Notes under the pieces: generated by a model | The model's database searches: none | The model's input: only the letters and a program-made list of their open reading frames with translations | Told to the model about the DNA's origin: nothing | Source of the DNA: Arcticibacter svalbardensis MN12-7 | GTDB lineage: Bacteria; Bacteroidota; Bacteroidia; Sphingobacteriales; Sphingobacteriaceae | Direction: 5' to 3' | Assembly (NCBI RefSeq): GCF_000403135.1 | Contig: NZ_AQPN01000090.1 | Coordinates: 47,041 to 111,040 of the forward strand | Length of the DNA stretch: 64,000 bases | Translations under genes and position numbers: made by a program | In this document: positions 1-7,895 of the stretch, one piece after another | Layout of the letters: each line of letters starts with the position of its first letter | Numbering within the stretch: position 1 is the first letter of the stretch

Positions 1-534
1 TTTCTATATGATTATTACCGCGATCATCAGGACTACATGGATTTCAAACTCTTTGTACGCCAACCTTCCAATCGTTTTAGATTCTGCAACATTCCTCTAA
101 AGGTGCTCCCCATGCTTTATTATGGCGATGCAGGTTTTTCTACCGGCTACGATTACCTCTTTGCACAGTTTAAGGCGTTTGAAAAATTTAAAATGCATCT
201 CCAGGCGGAGTATGACAAAGCGCTATTGTTAACTGATAAAAAACCTACTTTAGGAAGTTTCTCAAGCAATGCCTCCAATTTTGATGAATTGACGCATTTA
301 TTTAAGAAGGTAACCGGACCTCATTACCTGGATACTGGTCAGGTAATGAGCCTGCAGGATATCTCTATCATTATTCATAAGTTCCGTTCATATCCACAAC
401 AGCCGGCAAAAGAATGTGCGCTTCATCAGCTGATTTCCGAAACGGCACACCTTCCCGACAGACTCAAAGAAGTAGTGCTGTCAATTTGTAAGGAATGGGA
501 AAATGAAACAAAAGACATCCCCTATCAAAACTAA
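1..534 (+). CDS. 3' part of an RteC-like protein (tentative)
   Basis: The frame is open from the first base of the window, and an in-frame ATG occurs only at 37, inside a stretch that already looks like protein, so the 5' end is probably cut off. The visible part contains YYRDHQDYMDFKLFV and FSTGYDYLFAQFKAFEKF, which recall the two conserved blocks of RteC, the regulator of conjugative-transposon excision in Bacteroidota. The C-terminal third does not resemble the usual RteC end. No signal peptide or membrane segment is seen. If RteC-like, a mobile element may lie to the left of the window; this is a weak inference. Confidence 0.4.
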   Translation, partial: FLYDYYRDHQDYMDFKLFVRQPSNRFRFCNIPLKVLPMLYYGDAGFSTGYDYLFAQFKAFEKFKMHLQAEYDKALLLTDKKPTLGSFSSNASNFDELTHLFKKVTGPHYLDTGQVMSLQDISIIIHKFRSYPQQPAKECALHQLISETAHLPDRLKEVVLSICKEWENETKDIPYQN

Positions 535-535
535 C

Positions 536-2203
536 TTACTTCACTTCAGCCAGGTATTTATGTACAAAACTGATCGCCATAGATCCCTCACCTACTGCTG
601 AGGCTACTCTGTTCATGGCTCCGGCACGTACATCACCGGCTGCAAAAATACCCGGACAGCTGGTTTCTAACAGATAAGGATCACGATTTTGTTTCCAGAC
701 TTTATTGAAGTTAGCATAAGAGGTCAGCTCGCGACCCGTTTCAATAAACCCTTTCCCATCTTTAATAATATCAAGTTGGATCCAGTCCGTAAATGGTTTC
801 GCCCCAATAAAAATGTATAAGGCATCCGCATTTTTAGTTTCAACTTCATTGGAATCCAGACAAATAATATCCAGTTGTTCCAGGTTACCCGAACCCCTGG
901 CTTCTACAATTTCCGTTTTCGATATGATATGGATATTTTCAGTCGCATTGATCTGATCAATCAGATAAGCCGACATGGTACTACTGAGATCTTCTTTTCG
1001 AATCAGGATATACACATTTAAAGCAAATTTAGAAAGGTTCATAGCAGATTGTCCGGCTGAATTGCCCCCACCTACGATGTACACTTCTTTACCTTTACAA
1101 GCAGTAGCCTCTGTCATAGCCGCTCCGTAATAGATCCCCGCACCAGTAAAGTCAGAAACACCCTTAGTTTCCAATTTGCGGTAATCCACTCCTGTAGTAA
1201 TCACCACACTTCGAGTCACGATCTCTTCATCATTATCAAGAATAATCCGCTTGTAACCATCTATTTGAACGATTGATTTAACCGATTGAGGCGACAAAAA
1301 TTCAGTGCCTAAACGAGTTGCCTGAGTAATAGCCCTTCTGGTCAGTTCAGCTCCACTTAAACCTGTAGGGAAACCCAGATAATTCTCAATCCTGGAGCTC
1401 GTTCCAGCCTGACCACCAGGAGCACGCCGTTCAATCAATAGCGTTTTCAATCCCTCCGATGCGCCATATACACCAGCAGCCAATCCTGCCGGCCCTGCGC
1501 CAATGATGACCACATCATACACATCCTGCTTTTTCAGCTGAGGATTAAGACCAATACTATGGGCAATTTCAACAATACCAGGATTGATCAGATAAGAACC
1601 ATCCTCCAAAAATATAACCGGTAAATCTTTATTACTAAGCGAATTCAGCTTAAGTAGCTCTTCCGCTTCATCCGCAATTTGAATATCAAGCCATTGGTAA
1701 GGCACTAAATTACCCGCCAGGAAGTCTTTAATCTCATGTGAATTTTGAGAATACTGATACCCAATTACCTTAATTCCTTTGAAGTCCGGATGATACGTTT
1801 CCTGCCAATCCTCCAACAAATCATCAATAACAGGATACAACCGCTCTTCAGGTGGATCCCATGGTTTTACCAGGTAATAATCCAATTGCACATTATTTAT
1901 CGCCCGTATGGCTGCATCTGTATCCGAATAAGCCGTTAGTAAAACACGCTTGGCTTCGGGATAGAATTTCATGGCCTGTTCAAGAAACTCAACACCCTCT
2001 AATTGAGGCATCCGCTGGTCAGATATAAAAACGGCTACCGTTTCACCCATATTTTTCAATGCTAACAGACTATCCAGTCCTTCTTGCACAAGAGTGGTAC
2101 TAACCACCTTATACCGGTCACGATATCTCGATTTTAAGTCACGGCTTAAAGCACGTAAAACTTGTGCATCATCATCTATACAAAACAGTATCGGCAGATT
2201 CAT
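536..2203 (-). CDS. Response regulator fused to thioredoxin-reductase-like flavoprotein
   Basis: A 555-residue three-part protein. Residues 1-125 are a receiver domain with D10/D11, phospho-acceptor D62 (SDQRMP), T90 and K113. Residues about 140-220 look like a thioredoxin/glutaredoxin fold, but YSQNSH stands where a CxxC would be. From about 230 comes an NAD(P)/FAD oxidoreductase of the thioredoxin-reductase class (GAGPAG at 235-240, VGGGNSAGQ, and CPGIFAAGD near the end). The usual CxxC of thioredoxin reductase is absent; only one Cys (TACKGK) lies in that region. The gene follows the sensor kinase by 59 bp on the same strand, so phosphorylation probably controls a redox output rather than DNA binding. 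The family is known from genomes but its electron acceptor is not evident here. Confidence 0.9.
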   Translation of the reverse strand: MNLPILFCIDDDAQVLRALSRDLKSRYRDRYKVVSTTLVQEGLDSLLALKNMGETVAVFISDQRMPQLEGVEFLEQAMKFYPEAKRVLLTAYSDTDAAIRAINNVQLDYYLVKPWDPPEERLYPVIDDLLEDWQETYHPDFKGIKVIGYQYSQNSHEIKDFLAGNLVPYQWLDIQIADEAEELLKLNSLSNKDLPVIFLEDGSYLINPGIVEIAHSIGLNPQLKKQDVYDVVIIGAGPAGLAAGVYGASEGLKTLLIERRAPGGQAGTSSRIENYLGFPTGLSGAELTRRAITQATRLGTEFLSPQSVKSIVQIDGYKRIILDNDEEIVTRSVVITTGVDYRKLETKGVSDFTGAGIYYGAAMTEATACKGKEVYIVGGGNSAGQSAMNLSKFALNVYILIRKEDLSSTMSAYLIDQINATENIHIISKTEIVEARGSGNLEQLDIICLDSNEVETKNADALYIFIGAKPFTDWIQLDIIKDGKGFIETGRELTSYANFNKVWKQNRDPYLLETSCPGIFAAGDVRAGAMNRVASAVGEGSMAISFVHKYLAEVK

Positions 2204-2262
2204 TGCTGTATTTTGATTTAATAAACTAATAACTACATTTAAATATACTCAATCGGGATTAT

Positions 2263-3663
2263 TTAATTGTCAATAGGAAAGCAAACAACAAATTCGGTAC
2301 GGTTGACAACCGAATTCACATTCACTGATCCACGATGAGATTTCACAATCCGGTTCACAACATCCAGACCCAGTCCAGTACCCTTTCCAACATCCTTAGT
2401 GGTATAAAAAGGATCGAAGATCTTGTATATAGCTTCTTTAGAAATGCCGGAACCATTATCAATCACGGAAACTTTTACATCGTTCTTATCCTGCCGCGTT
2501 TTAATCTCCAAAACACCCTTTCCATTCATTTCCATGGCGTCGAGCGCATTGTCAATCAGGTTCGTCCATACCTGGTTCAGCTCTCCAATCATCGCTTTAA
2601 CAGGCGGAATAGTAGTATCAAAATTCTGAATCACTTCCACGTTCCCCTTCCTGATCTTATGCTCCAACATGGTCAGCGTATTGCGGATCCCGTTATGAAT
2701 ATCGGCGTATTGTTTGTCGCGCCCCTGATCCATGTGAGTGAAATTTTTAACTGAGCCCACCAATTTGGAAATCCGTTGTGATGCCTCCACGATATCAGTT
2801 ACCATTTTTTCAGTAATCAACTGATTGTTCATCCATTTAAAACCTGCATTTAAAGATTCCTGAGCAATATGCGCTTTAAAATAATCCAGATCATCAAGTG
2901 TAAAACCAAAATCAACAAACGTTTCAGCTATTTCAGGACAGTTACGTACTTGATTAGCTTCTAGCCAGTCGCTAAACTCATCCTCCAGATTGGATCGTTG
3001 CATTAAAGTAAGTGCAGGTTTCTCTTCCCGGTTTAACAGTTCGAATAATTTTACATTGACGATGTCAATTTCTTCCTCACTCATTTTCAATGACATGATC
3101 AGCTTGAAAGTTTCAGGAATCAGATGCAGATGTTTTTTAAGTGAGATGGAGCCCCTAACCACCGCCACTGCAGGGTTATTCAATTCATGAGCTAACCCAG
3201 CCGAGAGCTTGCCCAAAGCCATCATCTTTTCATTTTGCTGTTCTAAAGCAGTGAAATCGCGTACCCGGCTAGTCATAATATGCACCAGCGCCTGTGTAAG
3301 TTCAAACTGGTTATGAATCATCTCTTCCGTTTTCTTCATTGGGAGGAAAAGAAGCTCGGTAGGTAATATAGCCTGACCAATTCCGTTAGAAAACTTCCCC
3401 CTTGAAAATGGCAAATGCCCCGTGATAGACTTCGATTCAAAATTTGTTATTTCCCGTAATTCGTTATTTTGCTTGATGGATAACTTAATTATGCCACTAA
3501 TGACCACAAAAGTTCCTTTAATTGGATCTCCCTGATTAAATAAATAATCCCCTTCCTCCAGCTTGACAAGTGTGCTATTATCTAATAACCATTGCAGCTG
3601 TTCAATGGGAACATCTTTAATCGCCTCAATTGTTTGCAGCCATTCGGTTGTTAATACATTCAT
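2263..3663 (-). CDS. Cyclic-nucleotide-binding-domain sensor histidine kinase
   Basis: A 466-residue soluble kinase. Residues about 20-135 form a CRP-like cNMP-binding domain (LFNQGDPIKGTFVVISG). A dimerisation/H-box follows with the phospho-acceptor H159 in LAHELNNP, then an insert, then a HATPase domain with the N box (NLIDNALDAM), G1 (DNGSGIS), F box (FDPFYTTK) and G2 (GTGLGL). There is no transmembrane segment, so it senses a cytosolic ligand. The gene is first in an operon with the receiver/thioredoxin-reductase fusion 59 bp downstream, its obvious phosphotransfer partner. Ligand identity cannot be read from the sequence. Confidence 0.92.
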   Translation of the reverse strand: MNVLTTEWLQTIEAIKDVPIEQLQWLLDNSTLVKLEEGDYLFNQGDPIKGTFVVISGIIKLSIKQNNELREITNFESKSITGHLPFSRGKFSNGIGQAILPTELLFLPMKKTEEMIHNQFELTQALVHIMTSRVRDFTALEQQNEKMMALGKLSAGLAHELNNPAVAVVRGSISLKKHLHLIPETFKLIMSLKMSEEEIDIVNVKLFELLNREEKPALTLMQRSNLEDEFSDWLEANQVRNCPEIAETFVDFGFTLDDLDYFKAHIAQESLNAGFKWMNNQLITEKMVTDIVEASQRISKLVGSVKNFTHMDQGRDKQYADIHNGIRNTLTMLEHKIRKGNVEVIQNFDTTIPPVKAMIGELNQVWTNLIDNALDAMEMNGKGVLEIKTRQDKNDVKVSVIDNGSGISKEAIYKIFDPFYTTKDVGKGTGLGLDVVNRIVKSHRGSVNVNSVVNRTEFVVCFPIDN

Positions 3664-4086
3664 ATAAACAGATTGTTAAAATAAAAATAGGGTTAAAAAT
3701 GCTTATATGCTAAAGCAGAATAATTTAGTATTCTTACTCTTAATTTTTTCGCACATTATACCCACCTGAACCGCAGCTCCTCCGCACCTCCTCCGCTCGG
3801 AATGCGAATAAAGTGGGGACAAGGTGAAAGTTATTTCCCTTTCAATTATAAAGAAGGTCATACCCATTATACATTTCTTAGTTATTTTTTTCTCCTGAGA
3901 GTTTAATTCAACTAATCTACACACCATTAAGGAGACTAAACACATATACATTTTCAGCTTTTAATTCAGTGCAGCCTGGAATGTATACACCTATCGATAT
4001 TCGTAATATATTTTTATTATTCCCCACTATTTATCAAAACTTATTTTATAAATTTATATTAACAACTCTTTTATAACACTTTGTAT
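3664..4086. other. Intergenic region between divergent genes
   Basis: About 420 bp separating the kinase operon (minus) from the patatin gene (plus), so it should carry promoters for both. It contains a short GC-rich patch near 3770-3800 with repeated CTCCGC. An 82-codon minus-strand frame at 3703-3951 has no recognisable features and is not called. No clear TAnnTTTG box was identified for either gene. Confidence 0.5.
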
Positions 4087-5121
4087 ATGAAAAAGATACT
4101 ATCGATTGATGGAGGTGGAATCCGCGGAATAATAGCCGGACAAATTCTCGTAGCCCTTGAGCAGAAACTACAGAAAAAAACAGGAAATGACCAGGCTCGC
4201 ATAGCCGATTACTTTGATTTTTTTGCCGGTACCAGTACCGGGGGAATCCTCACTTGTATTTGTTTATGTCCGGATGAAAATAACCCTACCTCTCCCCGGT
4301 TCTCGGCACAGGAAGCTGTGAATTTATATGTTAAAAATGGAGCTAAAATATTCGACACGAACCTATGGCACCGCATTCATTCCGGAGAGGGAATGCTGGA
4401 CGAAAAGTTTGATGCAAAACCACTAGAAGACTGTCTGAAGGAATATTTTGGAGATTTAAAACTGAGTCAGTTGGTTAAACCCTGTATAATCACCTCCTAT
4501 GATATTGAAGGTAGGAATACTCATTTTTTTGCTCAGCAAGACCATTTATCAAAGGGTGAAGGTGGCGACTTTCTGGTAAGAGAAGTTTGTCGGGCTACCT
4601 CTGCTGCACCCACCTATTTTGAAACCGCTTTAGTTAAGTCGCTCAGCGGTGTATCTTATGCTTTGATTGATGGTGGCGTATTTGCCAATAATCCAGCTTT
4701 ATGTGCCTATTCCGAAGTCCGCACGTCAAATGGAGAACCAACAGCAAAGGACATGTTTATCGTATCAATTGGTACTGGCAGTGAAAATAAACCTTACAAA
4801 TATGAAGATGCTAAAGATTATGGTGCTATTGGATGGATAAGGCCAATTATAGACATCATGATGGCTGGAGCATCGGAAACAACCCATTATCATTTAACGA
4901 AAATGTTTGCGGCACAGGGGAATGAAGATAATTATATTCGGATTCAGCCTTCCAGCATTAGAAGAGCGAAATTTGAAATGGATAACGCTACACAAGATAA
5001 TATTAACGCTTTGGTTGAAGTAGGAATAGCTACCGCTCAGGATTGTCCTGATTTAGACCGCATTGTAGAGGTGCTTTTAAAGGACAAGGATAGCGTTCAA
5101 TTCAAAGAATTAAGCTACTAA
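4087..5121 (+). CDS. Patatin-like phospholipase
   Basis: A 344-residue patatin-fold lipid acyl hydrolase. It shows the oxyanion-hole motif GGGIRG (9-14), the nucleophile elbow GTSTGG with S50, and the catalytic-dyad Asp D195 in DGGVFANNP. No signal peptide, so it acts in the cytosol, probably on membrane lipids. The ATG at 4087 is preferred over an in-frame TTG two codons upstream. Its last 12 bases overlap the end of the convergent heme-oxygenase gene. Substrate (phospholipid or neutral lipid) is not determinable. A patatin of this type can be part of CBASS-like defence, but no cyclase or NucC-like partner lies nearby. Confidence 0.9.
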   Translation: MKKILSIDGGGIRGIIAGQILVALEQKLQKKTGNDQARIADYFDFFAGTSTGGILTCICLCPDENNPTSPRFSAQEAVNLYVKNGAKIFDTNLWHRIHSGEGMLDEKFDAKPLEDCLKEYFGDLKLSQLVKPCIITSYDIEGRNTHFFAQQDHLSKGEGGDFLVREVCRATSAAPTYFETALVKSLSGVSYALIDGGVFANNPALCAYSEVRTSNGEPTAKDMFIVSIGTGSENKPYKYEDAKDYGAIGWIRPIIDIMMAGASETTHYHLTKMFAAQGNEDNYIRIQPSSIRRAKFEMDNATQDNINALVEVGIATAQDCPDLDRIVEVLLKDKDSVQFKELSY

Positions 5122-5688
5122 AAAGGTATTCGTTTTATCGACCCATTGACTAAATTTTGCGAATGTATCATTAGCAGACTGGATCACCATGTCCTTTTCA
5201 TCTGCTGTCATTGGCTGATCCATAAACTGTTTAAAAAGCTGCCACATGGTATCGGTATCGCTTCCATATCCATCGAAAAAAGTTAGTCCGATAACATGAG
5301 GAAGATCTATTTGCTGCCGTACCATTTTGCTTATAAACTTGCCACCCAAAGTAGATCCTTCGATCACATAAAGGGCGCCTAGTGCTTGCAGATGGTTGTT
5401 TATTTCTGGCAGATCGTCATTGCTTGCCAGAGATGGAAGTGCTGTTTTCAATAGGATCAAGTCATTTTCAAGAGCAGCTGTTTTCCGGCGATCTGCATAA
5501 TCGGGCAAAAAAGCAGTATCAATGTGTTTGTTGATATTAACTTCCAGACCTCCAAAAAAGCTATAGAAGATTACTAATAACCGCGCTAGACTTTCCTGAT
5601 TATGAATTGATTTCATTGGGAGAATCAATTTGTTTTCAAGTGACTGATGACTATTTTTGGTATTGATTTTTATATTTTCGGAAAGCAT
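5110..5688 (-). CDS. Biliverdin-producing heme oxygenase
   Basis: A 192-residue protein of the bacterial heme oxygenase family, which opens the haem ring to biliverdin, CO and iron. H14 in NTKNSHQSLE fits the proximal haem ligand position, and YVIEGSTLGGKFI matches the conserved helix over the haem found in phytochrome-associated oxygenases. It lies 6 bp downstream of ybaK on the same strand, implying co-transcription. No phytochrome gene is in the window, so the role may be iron release from haem rather than chromophore supply. Its 3' end overlaps the convergent patatin gene by 12 bp. Confidence 0.85.
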   Translation of the reverse strand: MLSENIKINTKNSHQSLENKLILPMKSIHNQESLARLLVIFYSFFGGLEVNINKHIDTAFLPDYADRRKTAALENDLILLKTALPSLASNDDLPEINNHLQALGALYVIEGSTLGGKFISKMVRQQIDLPHVIGLTFFDGYGSDTDTMWQLFKQFMDQPMTADEKDMVIQSANDTFAKFSQWVDKTNTFLVA

Positions 5689-5694
5689 AAAGAG

Positions 5695-6180
5695 TTATGG
5701 ATTTGTATCAGTTAATGTGCAGATAGTAGCATCTACAACCTGGACCAGATCTGTGGGATTTAATTTAAGTTGCAATCCACGTTGACCAGCGCTAATATAG
5801 ATAGAAGTAAAGTCTAAAGCGTGTTTATCGAGATAAACCGGATACTTTTTTTTCATACCTATGGGCGAACAGCCCCCTCTGATATACCCGGTTAGCGAAA
5901 AAAGCTCTTTCACTGCTACCGTTTCCACTTTTTTATTGCCAGATACACTAGCCGCATTTTTAAGATTGACTTCCAGAGCACCAGGAATAACACACACGAA
6001 AACACCAGATTTATCGCCACGAACCAGTATGGTTTTAAATACCTGCTCAATAGGTTGGCTTAATTGTTCCGCTACATGAATTGCATTTAGGTGATCCTCA
6101 TCAACAGCGTAGGTAATCAGATCGTATGGAACAGGTATTTTATCCAATATTCGGGCAGCATTCGTTTTATGAGGGTGCAT
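5695..6180 (-). CDS. ybaK: Cys-tRNA(Pro)/Cys-tRNA(Cys) deacylase, YbaK family
   Basis: A 161-residue YbaK/EbsC-type editing protein that hydrolyses mischarged Cys-tRNA(Pro) in the cytosol. Typical features are HVAEQL, the FKTILVRGD strand, FVCVIPG, and the glycine-rich loop GGCSPIGMKKK. Length is normal for the family (about 155-165). It is the first gene of a pair with the heme oxygenase 6 bp downstream. The start is an ATG following an AT-rich leader. Confidence 0.9.
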   Translation of the reverse strand: MHPHKTNAARILDKIPVPYDLITYAVDEDHLNAIHVAEQLSQPIEQVFKTILVRGDKSGVFVCVIPGALEVNLKNAASVSGNKKVETVAVKELFSLTGYIRGGCSPIGMKKKYPVYLDKHALDFTSIYISAGQRGLQLKLNPTDLVQVVDATICTLTDTNP

Positions 6181-6294
6181 TTGTTGTTTTATAAAGTACT
6201 AATCGATCTGTTTATTGAATAAATCAAATAAATGAACCTATTTTTATATCAGCTAAACTACACAAACGAATATTCAAATCGAGGAAAAACAAAT

Positions 6295-6840
6295 ATGCTA
6301 TATTTAGATTTTAAAGAGATTCCAGTGTTAATCACTCCCCGATTAATTTTAAGACCACTTTGTACTGAAGATGCTTACCGGATCCATTTAATACGATCTG
6401 ATAAGGACCTCAATAAATACCTGGATCGGCGTATCTCAACCGGCATTGCGGATGCTGAAGCACATATCCTAATGATTGAAAATTTAGTCAAAAAAAAGCA
6501 ATCTATGAACTGGGCCATTGTAGAAAAGGAAGAGGATATCTTAATCGGCACAATAGGCTTTTGGAACTTTGATGTTGAAAATGAAATCGTGGAGATCGGG
6601 TATGAACTGCTACCCTCCTATCAAGGCAAAGGATTGATGATTGAAGCAATGAAGCAGGTAATTAAATTCGGATTTGAACAAATGAATGCTCAATCAATCA
6701 CCGCTTTCCCTTCAGTAGAAAACCGTAAATCAATTGCTCTTTTAGAAAGGGCTAAATTTAGCAATGCGCATACCGGTAGTATAATTCTAAATCCACACGA
6801 GAGCTTTATGAATATGGCTACCTATATCTTAAACAGATGA
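6295..6840 (+). CDS. GNAT family N-acetyltransferase
   Basis: A 181-residue acetyltransferase of the RimJ/RimL-like GNAT branch. It starts with the family pattern TPRLILRPL and has the acetyl-CoA-binding loop YQGKGLMIEAM, followed by NRKSIALLERAKF typical of motif B. The ATG at 6295 is preferred because family alignment begins there; an in-frame ATG at 6232 would add 21 residues of unlikely sequence. It is divergent from ybaK and stands alone. The acceptor substrate is unknown. Confidence 0.85.
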   Translation: MLYLDFKEIPVLITPRLILRPLCTEDAYRIHLIRSDKDLNKYLDRRISTGIADAEAHILMIENLVKKKQSMNWAIVEKEEDILIGTIGFWNFDVENEIVEIGYELLPSYQGKGLMIEAMKQVIKFGFEQMNAQSITAFPSVENRKSIALLERAKFSNAHTGSIILNPHESFMNMATYILNR

Positions 6841-6900
6841 ACCGGAATATATCCATGATTTTGCAGCATTTTGCTGTTAAAGCACTAGCTCTAACAAAAG

Positions 6901-7452
6901 TTACACCCTTAAACAGGTGTTCTGCAGAATAATAGTATCCACCCATTGTTTCTGTTTTTCCGGACTATGATAACGGGCTGGAGTATCCAGTTTACAAAAC
7001 CGAATCCCTTTTTGCAAACAATGCGTAGAAACAAGCTTCATTTGCGCGCGCATATTTGGAATGCCATTAAAAGTTTTCCTGGTGAAATAAACAGCCTTCA
7101 ATTGGGGCATAGTATCAATGATTCCAATGATGTTATTCCATTGCTGCACATGACTATCAATAAATGCATCATCTACATTCTCTTCTTCTCCTTCGGGAAT
7201 CTCTAAAGCATCAATTACATCAGCAAAGTCTACTTTATACTGCTGCATAAACGCCTTCTTATACTTCAGTTCAGCCTCTTTAAGATCCTCTACTCCCCAG
7301 CATTCCGGCAATAAGTGCCATAAAAAGTTTCTTGACCTACCGTAATAAAAATCAGGTCCATCAATCGTATCCGGATTAAAAGTACCTAGTATTAGTATTT
7401 CAGCCAAGGGGCTAGTTTTGTGTTCCTTAAATTTATTGAAAATAATGGGCAT
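6901..7452 (-). CDS. Uracil-DNA glycosylase superfamily protein
   Basis: A 183-residue protein with ILILGTFNPDT near the N-terminus and FYYGRSRNFLWHLLPE after it, which is the arrangement of motif 1 and the following helix in the uracil/hypoxanthine-DNA glycosylase superfamily. A C-terminal LDTPARYHS segment sits where the second active-site loop of the fold would be. This suggests a base-excision repair enzyme, but it could be a non-enzymatic superfamily member. It is a single gene, convergent with the GNAT gene. Confidence 0.65.
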   Translation of the reverse strand: MPIIFNKFKEHKTSPLAEILILGTFNPDTIDGPDFYYGRSRNFLWHLLPECWGVEDLKEAELKYKKAFMQQYKVDFADVIDALEIPEGEEENVDDAFIDSHVQQWNNIIGIIDTMPQLKAVYFTRKTFNGIPNMRAQMKLVSTHCLQKGIRFCKLDTPARYHSPEKQKQWVDTIILQNTCLRV

Positions 7453-7596
7453 AGAAGTATGGTGTTTATTTGATCACAAGCCATCCCTTCATTGTTTAGA
7501 GAGAGCTAAAATGCATTGAAAAAGCAAAAGTAAGCCTATTCAGTCAATTAGAGTGAGTTTTCAGCTAAATAGCGCAAAGAAAAAAGACTTACAGAA

Positions 7597-7872
7597 TTAT
7601 GTCGTCCTTTCTCTTGCATTCAGGTACAGCTCATCCTCTTTAGCATATTCCATGATGGCATCATGCAAGGCAGATTCCATTTGCATATATTTATCCGGAC
7701 ATACCGATGGATCTGTAATTTTAAACTGCCTTTCTGCATCAATTTGCATATGAAACCTTAACTTTTCATTTTCATGCAATACATATACCTGGAATAACTG
7801 CAGCCTTTGTACATTCATCGTATGAAATTCAAATAGCGTCCCGTCTATTTCAGTTTTAAAACTATTTTTCAT
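7597..7872 (-). CDS. Conserved-looking hypothetical protein
   Basis: A 91-residue soluble protein, not recognised. It is rich in acidic and aromatic residues and predicted mostly beta at the N-terminus with a C-terminal helix (LHDAIMEYAKEDELYLNARE). No signal peptide or Cys motif. It lies 23 bp upstream of nothing on its own strand; the TonB receptor on the same strand is upstream and ends 23 bp before its start, so it may be read through from that gene. Confidence 0.55.
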   Translation of the reverse strand: MKNSFKTEIDGTLFEFHTMNVQRLQLFQVYVLHENEKLRFHMQIDAERQFKITDPSVCPDKYMQMESALHDAIMEYAKEDELYLNARERTT

Positions 7873-7895
7873 GTGGCAAAGATAGCAAACCGCCC

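Noticed and set aside
3703..3951. An 82-codon minus-strand frame
   Set aside because: Composition looks random, it covers the promoter region of two divergent genes, and it lacks any motif.
4087..5121. Patatin as part of an anti-phage (CBASS-like) system
   Set aside because: No cyclase, Cap2/Cap3 or other defence gene is adjacent; neighbours are housekeeping genes.
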